Below are positions 1 to 7,300 of a stretch of 11,661 nucleotides of DNA, piece by piece. Position numbers and translations under genes: made by a program. The stretch is from assembly GCA_049700195.1 (NCBI GenBank), contig JBNAVY010000052.1, positions 1 through 11,661 of the forward strand, given 5' to 3'. Source of the DNA: JBNAVY01 sp049700195 (GTDB lineage Bacteria > Bacillota > Thermoanaerobacteria > Thermoanaerobacterales > Thermoanaerobacteraceae). How positions within the stretch are numbered: the stretch's first letter is position 1; each line of letters starts with the position of its first letter. The notes beneath the pieces were generated by a model that did no database searches, had not been told where the DNA came from, and worked only from the letters and a program-made list of their open reading frames with translations.

Positions 1-121
1 AAAAACAAAAAATAATACACTTTAAAACACATAACCATAAAAATATAGTTTTTACAATACATATAAATGTTTTTACTGAGCAAAATAAATATGAAAAACT
101 TTAAATTTAGGAGTGATATTA

Positions 122-379
122 ATGGTAGATAAAAATAAAGAATACAAAAATTCTCCTAAGCCAGATGATAGATCAGATAATGTAGAAAAACTACAAGAAA
201 TGATACATGATACAATCGAAAATTATAGAGAAGCAGAAAATTACTTAAAATTACACTCAGAAGAACTTTTAGAGGGAGAAATAGAAAGAATAAAAAATAA
301 AAATAAAAATAGACTTACTAGTATAAAAAACATGAGAGAAGAAATAATAGATGAAGTACACGACAACGACAAAAAATAG
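122..379 (+). CDS. tlp: Small acid-soluble spore protein, Tlp family
   Basis: This 85-residue, highly charged and cysteine-free protein matches the Tlp family of small acid-soluble spore proteins, which are made in the forespore. The family hallmark is visible near the N-terminus: KPDDRSDNVEKLQ, followed by an I..TI.N...AE helix. The rest is lysine- and glutamate-rich predicted helix (EIERIKNKNKNRL). I chose the ATG at 122 because the AGGAG box at 109-113 sits 8 nt upstream; a GTG at 113 in the same frame overlaps that box and is unlikely. The gene stands alone, with a hairpin right behind the stop. I found no convincing forespore-type promoter by eye. Tlp is established as a spore component in Bacillus; its exact function is poorly defined. 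Its presence implies a spore-forming host. Confidence 0.88.
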   Translation: MVDKNKEYKNSPKPDDRSDNVEKLQEMIHDTIENYREAENYLKLHSEELLEGEIERIKNKNKNRLTSIKNMREEIIDEVHDNDKK

Positions 380-408
380 ATATAAGAGGCGGATTATGCC
401 TCTTATAT
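380..408 (+). terminator. Hairpin directly after tlp, probable terminator
   Basis: A perfect 11-bp stem, ATATAAGAGGC at 380-390 and GCCTCTTATAT at 398-408, encloses a 7-nt loop and begins 1 nt after the tlp stop. Only an AT-rich stretch, not a true T-run, follows it. It is probably the tlp transcript end. Confidence 0.6.
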
Positions 409-415
409 ATTATAA

Positions 416-472
416 TAAGGTATACTCATAAGCTATAATTCAGCTCTATTTATACCTTAGATCTTATAAGAT
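416..472. repeat. Inverted repeat and palindrome in the tlp-psuG spacer
   Basis: The spacer between the convergent genes tlp and psuG (380-549) has no gene. Besides the tlp hairpin it holds a perfect 9-bp inverted repeat, TAAGGTATA (416-424) and TATACCTTA (451-459). Its loop contains AGCT twice, so a smaller hairpin can form inside. The palindrome ATCTTATAAGAT follows at 461-472, and then TTTTATT. These could serve as a two-way transcription barrier. A short stem ATCTAC/GTAGAT (528-533 and 545-550) touches the psuG stop. I see nothing else in the spacer. Confidence 0.45.
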
Positions 473-549
473 TTTTATTGCCTTATAAAAACTACATCAA
501 TTAAAAATCTCTTTCTTACAAAAGGTTATCTACATTTTGTATGAGTAGA

Positions 550-1473
550 TTATGCTTCTTTATATAATTTATTTAATTCAATGGCAATTTTTGAACCTAC
601 ATGGGCATTATTTTTGACAAGTTCAATATTAGCTTTTAAGCTTTCACCTTGTGTCAAATCTTTTATTTTATCCAACAAAAAAGGTGTTATTTCCTTACCT
701 TTTATATTGCGTTTTTCTGCCTCATAAAGAGCATCTTCTATTGCTTTATCTATATAAGCTTTATCCAAGGCATATTCTTCCGGAATAGGATTTGCAATTA
801 AAATTCCGCCTTTTAAACCTAAATCCCATTTTGTCTTTATAATTTCCGCTGCTTCTATTTCATCATTTATTTTATGATCAACCTTTAGCCCACTTTCCCT
901 TGTATAAAAAGCAGGTAGCTCAATTGTTTTATACCCCAATACAGGTACACCATGTGTTTCAAGATACTCTAATGTCCTTGGCAGGTCAAGTATTGCCTTT
1001 GCACCTGCGCATACAACCGCTACATCTGTATTTGCAAGTTCTTGTAAATCAGCTGATATATCAAATGTCTGTTCAACCCCTCTGTGGACACCTCCTATAC
1101 CTCCTGTAACAAACACTTTTATGCCTGCAAGATTTGCACAAATCATTGTTGCGGAAACTGTAGTGGCTGCACTAAGTCCTTTTGCTAAAACTACGGGTAA
1201 ATCTCTTCTGCTAGCTTTTAATATTTCTTTTGAAGTTCCCATAAATTCAAGTTCTTCTTCGCTTAAACCAATTTTTATTATTCCATTTATAATGGCAATT
1301 GTAGCAGGTATAGCTTTATTCTCTCTTACAATATCCTCCAAAGCCTTAGCTGTCTTTATATTTTCCGGATAAGGCATTCCATGAGATATTATAGTGGACT
1401 CAAGGGCAACAACAGGTTTTTTCCCTTCTATTGCTTCTTTAACTTCTTTTGATAAATCAATAAACTTATTCAT
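550..1473 (-). CDS. psuG: Pseudouridine-5'-phosphate glycosidase
   Basis: This 307-residue protein matches PsuG over its full length. PsuG reversibly cleaves the C-glycosidic bond of pseudouridine 5'-phosphate to uracil and ribose 5-phosphate, in the cytosol. Landmarks visible here are VALESTIISHG with the acidic residue E25, FVTGGIGGVHRG (121-132), FDISADLQEL with the likely Mn-binding D142, CAGAKAILDLPRTLEYLET with the likely Schiff-base lysine K159, and SLKANIELVKNNA with N282. The spacing of these residues agrees with Glu31, Asp149, Lys166 and Asn289 of E. coli PsuG as I recall them. The ATG overlaps the psuK stop by 4 nt (ATGA at 1470-1473), so the gene is the second in a translationally coupled operon with the matching kinase. 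No strong terminator follows. Confidence 0.96.
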   Translation of the reverse strand: MNKFIDLSKEVKEAIEGKKPVVALESTIISHGMPYPENIKTAKALEDIVRENKAIPATIAIINGIIKIGLSEEELEFMGTSKEILKASRRDLPVVLAKGLSAATTVSATMICANLAGIKVFVTGGIGGVHRGVEQTFDISADLQELANTDVAVVCAGAKAILDLPRTLEYLETHGVPVLGYKTIELPAFYTRESGLKVDHKINDEIEAAEIIKTKWDLGLKGGILIANPIPEEYALDKAYIDKAIEDALYEAEKRNIKGKEITPFLLDKIKDLTQGESLKANIELVKNNAHVGSKIAIELNKLYKEA

Positions 1474-2573
1474 TTTGCAATCTCCTTTACTATATTTTTT
1501 AATTGATTTTCATTTAAAAATGGATTTACTGTATAAGGTGAAGATATTGTATAAGATGCTGCAGCAAGACCAAGTTTTGCTGATACATCCAGAGGATAGC
1601 CATTAAAAATACCATAGACCAAACCAGCAGTCAAGGCATCTCCTGCACCTGTAGCATCAATAATTTCGGCTTGATATGGTTGTATAAATTTTTCAACCTC
1701 TTCTGAAGAAATATATACTCCTCTTTCTCCTAAAGTTAATATGACATTTTTGACACCTTTTTGTCTTAAATATTTAACTGCTTTTTTCATGTCATCATCA
1801 TTTGTTATTTTAATCGAAGTTATAGATTCAAGTTCTTCTTTATTTGGAGTTATATAATCTATTTTATCAAGTACATCTTTTAATTTTATTGCCTTATCTA
1901 TTGAAACAGGCTCTGCTACTACAGGAATATTGTTATTATAGCAAAGCTTTAAAATATATTTAATGCTTTCTTCAGGAATGTTTGTATCTAAAACTACAAT
2001 TTCACTATTTTTTATAACTTCCATTTTGGTCTCAAGATACTTAATATTTAGCTCTTCTAAAATATCCATTCCTGAAAGAGCTATATCCATATCACCAATT
2101 GCATTTAGAATAGCTAGATATATACCTGTACGTCTTGTATTTGAAATTACAATTTGTTCAACATTTACTCCTGCCTGCCTTGTTTCTTCAAGAAGCCTTC
2201 TTCCTTCATCATCATTACCCACAACGCTCAAAAGTGTAACAGGTAAGCTAAGCTGTGCAAGGTTGTGAGCAATGTTTCTTCCTACACCGCCAGGTGCTAT
2301 GTTTATGTGTCCCGGGTTTGAAGTATGCTGCTTTAATTCTTTATAGGGTTTGCCTTTTATGTCTATATTTGCACCTCCAATTATCGTAATACCTTTAAAT
2401 TCTCTGATAACATAACCTCTTCCTAATACAAAACCTTTTTTCATTAAATTAGCTATATGCCCTGCAACAGCAGACCTGCTCACGCCCATCAATTTAGCTA
2501 ATTCTTCCTGTGATATCATAGGATTTTTCTTTATAAATCTTAATATCTCTTTTTCCCTTTGTGTCAATGCCAC
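1470..2573 (-). CDS. psuK: PfkB-family pseudouridine kinase with N-terminal winged helix
   Basis: This 367-residue protein has two parts. Residues 1 to about 55 form a winged helix-turn-helix (LTQREKEILRFIKKNP, then SQEELAKLMGVSRSAVAGHI). Residues from about 60 form a PfkB/ribokinase-fold kinase: GGANIDIKG (66-74), APGGVGRN (93-100), TPNKEEL (242-248) and DATGAGDALTAG (306-317), where D312 is the expected catalytic base. Next to psuG, the likely reaction is ATP-dependent phosphorylation of pseudouridine to the 5'-phosphate that PsuG then splits. Kinases of this family with a fused HTH are known (E. coli YeiI is similar in layout), so a role in self-regulation is plausible but not shown. The start is GTG at 2573, with AGGAG 9 nt upstream. 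An ATG 2 nt before it is out of frame. The exact nucleoside is inferred from the neighbour. Confidence 0.88.
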   Translation of the reverse strand: MALTQREKEILRFIKKNPMISQEELAKLMGVSRSAVAGHIANLMKKGFVLGRGYVIREFKGITIIGGANIDIKGKPYKELKQHTSNPGHINIAPGGVGRNIAHNLAQLSLPVTLLSVVGNDDEGRRLLEETRQAGVNVEQIVISNTRRTGIYLAILNAIGDMDIALSGMDILEELNIKYLETKMEVIKNSEIVVLDTNIPEESIKYILKLCYNNNIPVVAEPVSIDKAIKLKDVLDKIDYITPNKEELESITSIKITNDDDMKKAVKYLRQKGVKNVILTLGERGVYISSEEVEKFIQPYQAEIIDATGAGDALTAGLVYGIFNGYPLDVSAKLGLAAASYTISSPYTVNPFLNENQLKNIVKEIAK

Positions 2574-2622
2574 ATCAATACACTCCTAAACAATTATTTG
2601 CTTATCAAACTTTTGCAAGTAT

Positions 2623-2631
2623 ATTATATCA
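2623..2631 (-). promoter_or_regulatory. Extended -10 promoter candidate for psuK-psuG
   Basis: Read on the minus strand this is TGATATAAT, a perfect TATAAT with the TGn extension, about 50 nt upstream of the psuK GTG. The -35 position is only a T-run, so the extended -10 would have to carry the promoter. The T-run belongs to the azlD terminator, so one operon ends where the next begins. Confidence 0.5.
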
Positions 2632-2639
2632 TAAAAATG

Positions 2640-2672
2640 CAAATAAAAAAACTGCTTATTTTAAAAAGCAGT
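2640..2672 (-). terminator. Rho-independent terminator of azlC-azlD
   Basis: On the minus strand a 7-bp stem ACTGCTT/AAGCAGT (2651-2657 and 2666-2672) with an 8-nt AT-rich loop is followed directly by a run of seven T. It lies about 30 nt past the azlD stop, a classic intrinsic terminator. Confidence 0.85.
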
Positions 2673-2703
2673 AAAAACATTGTTATCCAGAAAGCGTACC
2701 AAT

Positions 2704-3027
2704 CTACTTAATAATATATGATAAAATCACATAGCTAACAATACCAACAACAACAGGTGTAAATAGCTTCCTCGTAAAATATGCAGCTATAAATGTCGGT
2801 ATTGCTGAAAGCAAATATACATTTGATAAATCTAAAAATAATTTCTCATCTTTAATAAAAATTACTGGAAATAAAAGAGCTGAAAGAACTGCCACAGGCA
2901 CATATTCAAGAAATGACTTTACAGCTTGAGGAAGTTCTATTTTAGTCAACCCATAAACAGGCATAAATCGTGGAATATATGTAACCAAAAACATCCCCAT
3001 AACACTTATTATAAATTTCGTACCCAT
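2704..3027 (-). CDS. azlD: AzlD-family branched-chain amino acid export subunit
   Basis: This 107-residue hydrophobic protein has about four predicted membrane segments. It matches the small AzlD subunit that partners AzlC in exporting branched-chain amino acids and their analogues (azaleucine resistance in Bacillus). The family hallmark T-x-I-P-R appears as VTYIPRFMP (15-23), and the segment SFLEYVPVAVLSALLFP (38-54) is also typical. The reading frame overlaps the end of azlC by 19 bp, so the two are translated together. A G-run (GGGGG) lies 13 nt before the ATG. The true substrate in this organism is not visible in the sequence. Confidence 0.85.
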   Translation of the reverse strand: MGTKFIISVMGMFLVTYIPRFMPVYGLTKIELPQAVKSFLEYVPVAVLSALLFPVIFIKDEKLFLDLSNVYLLSAIPTFIAAYFTRKLFTPVVVGIVSYVILSYIIK

Positions 3028-3713
3028 TTGTCAAGCAATACCCCCATTCCTGAACCTATTAATGCAGCTACAATGACATTTGTATTCCCTGGTAATATAA
3101 ACATCAAAGTTATAGACAAAAACCCCGAAAATATACTTATAAAAACTTTTTTATACCCTGATATTTGCATGAGTAGCAATGCAATATACATTGCGGAAAG
3201 TACAAAATCAAACCCTACGTTTATAGAACCTCCTATCAAACTTCCTGATACAGCACCTAAAAATGAAGAAAATACCCAGACTGTATAGGAGGTTAAGAAT
3301 AGTTGGTAGAAATAACCTTCAGTATATTCAGAGTTACTTTGCAAATCTGTAATCGCAACAGCATATGTCTCATCAGTAATAAAAAAAGATAATATTGGTA
3401 TATGTTTCCTCGATATGTACTTCATATACTGCGATAGTGATGTACTATATAAAAAGTGCCTCAAATTCACTATAAATATTGTAGATACCAATGTAACAAT
3501 ACTTGTTCCTGCACTAAGCAAACTTATAGCAATAAATTGTGCTGAACCCGCATATACAAAAAGGGACAATGCCATCACTTGTGAAATAGTAAAACCGCTT
3601 TTCACGCCAACTAGTCCATAAGCAAAGCCTATTGGCAAATATCCTAACACAATAGGTAGTGCACTTTTAACTCCATTTATACTCTTTTTAACATTACTAT
3701 CTACTATCACCAT
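3009..3713 (-). CDS. azlC: AzlC-family branched-chain amino acid exporter
   Basis: This 234-residue integral membrane protein is the large subunit of an AzlCD exporter. Visible family signatures are LPIGFAYG (26-33), SLFVYAGSAQF (50-60), NLRHFLYS (83-90) and ITDETYA (112-118), with hydrophobic segments over the remaining length. Two in-frame starts are possible: ATG at 3713, only 3 nt after GAGGGAG, or GTG at 3710, with more usual spacing. I kept the ATG. No promoter is evident in the 60 nt readable upstream, which hold the leuS terminator and then the assembly gap. The gene may therefore be expressed by read-through from leuS, or from a promoter lost in the gap. Confidence 0.87.
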   Translation of the reverse strand: MVIVDSNVKKSINGVKSALPIVLGYLPIGFAYGLVGVKSGFTISQVMALSLFVYAGSAQFIAISLLSAGTSIVTLVSTIFIVNLRHFLYSTSLSQYMKYISRKHIPILSFFITDETYAVAITDLQSNSEYTEGYFYQLFLTSYTVWVFSSFLGAVSGSLIGGSINVGFDFVLSAMYIALLLMQISGYKKVFISIFSGFLSITLMFILPGNTNVIVAALIGSGMGVLLDKWVRNL

Positions 3714-3748
3714 TTACTCCCTCACCATCACTAAAAATATTTATTTAA

Positions 3749-3774
3749 AAGCAGGAGCATACCTCCTGCTTCAG
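3749..3774 (-). terminator. 26-bp terminator hairpin, azlC-side copy
   Basis: Arms AAGCAGGAG (3749-3757) and CTCCTGCTT (3763-3771) enclose a 5-nt loop, followed by CAG up to the first N. On the minus strand the stem runs into TTTTAAATAAATATTTTT, as expected of an intrinsic terminator for leuS. The same 26 bases recur exactly at 3875-3900 on the other side of the gap. Confidence 0.75.
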
Positions 3775-3874
3775 NNNNNNNNNNNNNNNNNNNNNNNNNN
3801 NNNNNNNNNNNNNNNNNNNNNNNNNNNNNNNNNNNNNNNNNNNNNNNNNNNNNNNNNNNNNNNNNNNNNNNNNN
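3775..3874. other. Assembly gap of 100 N
   Basis: Exactly 100 undetermined bases, the customary placeholder for a gap of unknown size. The bordering sequences are identical for 26 bp. Either the two contigs simply overlap, or a repeat sits between them. Confidence 0.98.
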
Positions 3875-3900
3875 AAGCAGGAGCATACCTCCTGCTTCAG
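3875..3900 (-). terminator. 26-bp terminator hairpin, leuS-side copy
   Basis: The copy of the 3749-3774 hairpin starts at the first readable base after the gap and ends 1 nt before the leuS stop codon (3902-3904). With its 9-bp GC-containing stem this close to the stop it is the natural leuS terminator. The U-tract would lie inside the gap, or be the one seen at the left copy if the gap is empty. Confidence 0.75.
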
Positions 3901-3901
3901 T

Positions 3902-6352
3902 TTATTTCACAACAATATTTACAAGCCTGTTTTTGACGACTATGACCTTCTTTATCTCTTTTCCGTCCACATATGCTTTTACATTTTTATCTGAAAGAGC
4001 CAAGTCCTGTACTTCTTTTTCCTCAGCATTTGAAAAAACTTCGATCTTCCCTCTTAGCTTGCCATTTACCTGGACAGCTATCTCTACAACATCTCTTTGT
4101 AGAGCTTTTTCATCCCACTCAGGCCATTTCTGATTGAAAACAGAATATTCATACCCAAGTTTTTCCCACATTTCTTCAGAAAAATGAGGTGCAAAAGGTG
4201 CTAATATCCTTATTAAATCTGCCAAAACATCTTCATAAAATTTGATATTTTTAACTTCCGTACCTGCCTCATATTTATAAAGTCCATTGACAAGTTCCAT
4301 TAGTCTTGCTACTGCAGTATTAAACTGAAAACTATCGGCATCCTTTGTAACACTTTTTATAGTATAATGTCTTAAATAGTTTAATTCTTTTTCCTCTTTT
4401 TCAATCTCATCTTTAAGTTTTGAAAAATCATTTCTTTTTTCGATAAAATTATCTATAAGCCTTTCAACTCTACCTAAAAACCTTGAAATAGCTTTTATTC
4501 CGTCGTCATTCCAGGGCCCACCTTCGGAGTAGGCAAATCCAAACATAAGATACAGCCTAAATACATCAGAACCATAATCTTTGATATATTCATCAGGAGA
4601 TATTACATTACCTTTTGATTTACTCATTCTACTTCCATCAGGCCCTAATATTGTACCCTGATGTACTAAAGATAAAAAAGGTTCATCAAAATTAAGATAT
4701 CCTAAATCTCTTAATGCTTTTGTAACAAATCTAGAATACAAAAGATGCATGGTAGCATGCTCTGCTCCACCTACGTACTTGTCAACAGGCAACATTTTAT
4801 TTATCCATTCTTTATTGAAAGGCTCCTTGTCATTTTTGTTGTCAGGATATCTTAAAAAATACCACGATGAATCTACAAAAGTATCTAAAGTATCCGGATC
4901 CCTTAACGCAGGTCCTCCACACTTAGGACATTTAGTATTTATAAAACTCTCATGTTTTTTTAGAGGTGACTCACCAGTTGGAGCAAATTCTACATCATAT
5001 GGCAGTAATACAGGTAAATCTTCTTCTGGAACAGGGACAATTCCACAGTGTTCACAGTGAATAACTGGTATTGGAGCACCCCAGTATCTTTGTCTTGAAA
5101 CAAGCCAGTCTCTTAATCTGTAATTTACTTTAAAAGAAGCTCTATCTTCTTGTTGCAATTTCTCTACAATCTTTTTCCTTGCTTCTTCCGATTTTATTCC
5201 TGTAAATTCTTCACTGTTTATAAGAACTCCATACTCAACAAAGGGTAGACTATCGTCAATATCTCCAATCCCTTTTATCACTCTTTTTATAGGAAGGTTG
5301 TATTTTGTCGCAAATTCATAATCTCTTTCATCATGAGCAGGAACAGCCATGACACAACCTGTTCCATATGTTGCAAGTACATAGTCTGCTATCCAAATCG
5401 GAATTTTCTCACCTGTCAGAGGATGGATTGCATATGCTCCTGTAAATACTCCTGTCTTTTCTTTTTCTGTAGATAATCTTTCAATTTCACTTTGTTTTCT
5501 AGCATATTCTTTATATTCCTCAACAGCTTGTTTATATTCATCTGTAGTAATTAAATCCACAATCTCATGTTCTGGAGCGATAACTACATACGTCGCTCCA
5601 TATAACGTATCAGCCCTTGTTGTAAACACCTTAAATGTCAAGTTCATACCATCAACTTTAAATTCTATCTCTGCACCATCTGATTTACCTATCCAATTTC
5701 TTTGCATCATTTTAGTTTTTTCTGGCCAATCAAGTTTATCAAGTTTTTCAAGTAGTTCTTCTGCATAAGCAGTTATTTTGAAAAACCACTGTGTCAAATC
5801 TTTCTTTGTAACTTCAGTACCGCATCTTTCACATTTACCATCTACTACCTGTTCATTTGCAAGAACAGTCTGACAACTTGGGCACCAATTAACAGGTGCT
5901 TTTTTTCTGTATGCAAGACCTGCTTCATAAAGTTTTAAAAAAATCCACTGTGTCCATTTATAATAATCAGGAAGACATGTAATAACCTCATAATCCCAGT
6001 CAAAAGTAGCACCCATCTCTTTTAACTGCTTTTCCATCGTTTTTATGTTATCCATAGTAGAATCATAAGGATGTATTCCCGTCTTTATAGCATAATTTTC
6101 TGCTGGAAGACCAAAAGCATCAAAACCCATTGGGTGAAAAACTTCATAGCCTTGCATCTTTTTCATTCTTGCCCATGAATCTGTTGGACCATAATTATAC
6201 CAATGACCTACGTGAAGTTTAGCACCTGAAGGATATGAAAACATTTCTAAACAATAAAGTTTTTTGTCCACATTTTCAGGATTAAACCTGTATAATTTTG
6301 ATTCTTCCCACTTTTTTTGCCATTTTCTATCAACCATTATTGAATATCCCAT
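3902..6352 (-). CDS. leuS: Leucyl-tRNA synthetase
   Basis: This complete 816-residue class I synthetase charges tRNA-Leu with leucine. Seen in order: the HIGH-type motif HVGH (47-50) in SGAKLHVGHW; a four-cysteine zinc module CPSC/CERC (157-160 and 174-177); the CP1 editing domain with the threonine-rich TTRADTLYGATY (244-255) and CVMAVPAHDERDYEF, whose second Asp (D344) is the expected editing residue; a second cysteine cluster CEHC/CPKC (433-436 and 475-478); LDTFVDSSWYFLRY (489-502); the KMSKS variant RMSKS (575-579); and the C-terminal anticodon and tail domains. Length is close to other bacterial LeuRS. The ATG at 6352 has AGGAG 9 nt upstream; the later in-frame ATG at residue 6 has none. 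Expression is set by the T-box leader upstream. Confidence 0.98.
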   Translation of the reverse strand: MGYSIMVDRKWQKKWEESKLYRFNPENVDKKLYCLEMFSYPSGAKLHVGHWYNYGPTDSWARMKKMQGYEVFHPMGFDAFGLPAENYAIKTGIHPYDSTMDNIKTMEKQLKEMGATFDWDYEVITCLPDYYKWTQWIFLKLYEAGLAYRKKAPVNWCPSCQTVLANEQVVDGKCERCGTEVTKKDLTQWFFKITAYAEELLEKLDKLDWPEKTKMMQRNWIGKSDGAEIEFKVDGMNLTFKVFTTRADTLYGATYVVIAPEHEIVDLITTDEYKQAVEEYKEYARKQSEIERLSTEKEKTGVFTGAYAIHPLTGEKIPIWIADYVLATYGTGCVMAVPAHDERDYEFATKYNLPIKRVIKGIGDIDDSLPFVEYGVLINSEEFTGIKSEEARKKIVEKLQQEDRASFKVNYRLRDWLVSRQRYWGAPIPVIHCEHCGIVPVPEEDLPVLLPYDVEFAPTGESPLKKHESFINTKCPKCGGPALRDPDTLDTFVDSSWYFLRYPDNKNDKEPFNKEWINKMLPVDKYVGGAEHATMHLLYSRFVTKALRDLGYLNFDEPFLSLVHQGTILGPDGSRMSKSKGNVISPDEYIKDYGSDVFRLYLMFGFAYSEGGPWNDDGIKAISRFLGRVERLIDNFIEKRNDFSKLKDEIEKEEKELNYLRHYTIKSVTKDADSFQFNTAVARLMELVNGLYKYEAGTEVKNIKFYEDVLADLIRILAPFAPHFSEEMWEKLGYEYSVFNQKWPEWDEKALQRDVVEIAVQVNGKLRGKIEVFSNAEEKEVQDLALSDKNVKAYVDGKEIKKVIVVKNRLVNIVVK

Positions 6353-6380
6353 AAAAATTCACTCCTTTTTATCTATTTTC

Positions 6381-6600
6381 ATAAAAAAAGCCCCTCATCT
6401 TCAAGAGACGAAAGACTTATACTTCCGTGGTACCACTCTTATTGACACCAGTCCACTTAAAATAAATAACGGCCTTAACCGTATATGCTTACTCACTTTC
6501 AGCATATAAGTTCAATGGCGAGTTCAGCATATAAACTTACTGCTTTACACCAAATAGCAGCTCTCTATAAAGTTTAGATACTTACTGCTCCACTTCATAA
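6381..6600 (-). ncRNA. T-box riboswitch, leucine (CUC) specifier
   Basis: The leuS leader is a tRNA-sensing T-box. Reading the minus strand: Stem I carries the AGAGAG motif and a GGTGTAA loop with CTGC/GCAG and TAAACTT/AAGTTTA pairs. The specifier context GAACTCGCC places the Leu codon CUC at 6522-6520. Stem III is a perfect 8-bp hairpin, TATATGCT/AGCATATA (6508-6501 and 6489-6482). The T-box AGTGGTACCACGG lies at 6437-6425, and its UGGU matches the ACCA end of tRNA-Leu. The antiterminator pairs AAGAG (6440-6436) with CTCTT (6407-6403). The competing terminator pairs 6417-6406 with 6400-6389 through 12 consecutive pairs including G-U, followed by seven T at 6389-6383. Uncharged tRNA-Leu should favour read-through into leuS. 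Confidence 0.96.
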
Positions 6601-6626
6601 CATTTTAATGTATAGTTTTGTACATT

Positions 6627-6655
6627 ATTTTATTACAAATACAGAATAAATGCAA
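6627..6655 (-). promoter_or_regulatory. Vegetative promoter of the leuS T-box transcript
   Basis: On the minus strand, TTGCAT (6655-6650) and TAAAAT (6632-6627) are separated by 17 nt, a good sigma-A spacing. This places the transcription start near 6620, just ahead of T-box Stem I. The remainder of the 6601-6758 spacer is AT-rich with no gene. Confidence 0.7.
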
Positions 6656-6758
6656 TAGTTAGTAAAAAACTTTATAATAATTGTGTCAATATATTTTTTA
6701 AACATCCATAAATTATGAAAATAGTTACTAAACAGATATAAAAAAATAAAGTTACATA

Positions 6759-6784
6759 TGTTACATTTTATAAATAAATACGTC
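6759..6784 (+). promoter_or_regulatory. ECF-type promoter, probably self-recognised
   Basis: TGTTAC (6759-6764), then exactly 16 nt, then CGTC (6781-6784). This resembles the Bacillus ECF promoter form (TGAAAC or TGCAAC, 16 nt, CGTC/CGTA). Transcription would begin near 6790, giving a very short leader that starts just before the ribosome binding site at 6795-6802. The position in front of an ECF sigma gene suggests autoregulation, as is usual for such genes. Confidence 0.6.
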
Positions 6785-6809
6785 GTTAAATATGAAGGGA
6801 GGTTGCAAA

Positions 6810-7298
6810 GTGGTAGAATCTTTTATAGAATTTTATGAAAAAAATTTTGATGATGTTTACAGATATGTATATTTTAAAATAGGAAATAAATGGGATACAG
6901 ACGACATAGTAAGTGAAATTTTTAAAAAAGCCTATGAAAAATATAAAACTATAAAATCAAATCCAAGATCTTGGCTTTTTTCTATAGCAAAAAATACAAT
7001 AACAGATCATTATAGGAAAAATAAAAATGTTACTTTAGAAGATGATCTTTCTTCTTTTCCCTATCCTGACATATTTGAAAACAAATTTGAAAAAGAAGCT
7101 GAAATTGATTGTCTTAAAAAGTCAATTTATTCTCTACCTAAAGAAGAAATTGAAATTATAAATTTAAAATACTTTACTGGAATGACTCATAGAGAAATAT
7201 CACAAATAGCAAAAAAGACTGAAGATGCAGTAAAAATGAAGGCCTTTAGAATTATTCAAAAATTAAAAAATCTTGTAATAAAATGTTTGGAGGAATGA
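6810..7298 (+). CDS. ECF (extracytoplasmic function) RNA polymerase sigma factor
   Basis: This 162-residue protein has only the sigma-2 and sigma-4 domains of group 4 sigma factors. Sigma-2 covers roughly 3-72, with the core-binding DDIVSEIFKKAYEKY (31-45) and the -10-recognition helix SWLFSIAKNTITDHYRK (54-70). Sigma-4 covers about 103-156: LPKEEIEIINLKYFTGM, then the helix-turn-helix THREISQIAKKTEDAVKMK. I chose GTG at 6810 because AAGGGAGG (6795-6802) lies 7 nt upstream. The ATG at 6792 precedes that box and is almost at the inferred transcription start. The stop codon overlaps an ATG of the next gene, so the two are coupled. The regulon is unknown; the only candidate promoter visible is its own. 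Confidence 0.9.
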   Translation: MVESFIEFYEKNFDDVYRYVYFKIGNKWDTDDIVSEIFKKAYEKYKTIKSNPRSWLFSIAKNTITDHYRKNKNVTLEDDLSSFPYPDIFENKFEKEAEIDCLKKSIYSLPKEEIEIINLKYFTGMTHREISQIAKKTEDAVKMKAFRIIQKLKNLVIKCLEE

Positions 7299-7300
7299 AA

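Noticed and set aside
1..112. Forespore sigma-G promoter for tlp
   Set aside because: A CATATAA-like box is present around 59-65, but I could not place a matching -35 with proper spacing. The region is too AT-rich to call by eye.
6792..6809. ATG at 6792 as the sigma factor start
   Set aside because: It lies before the AAGGGAGG box and almost at the inferred transcription start. GTG at 6810 has correct spacing to the box and gives the normal N-terminal length.
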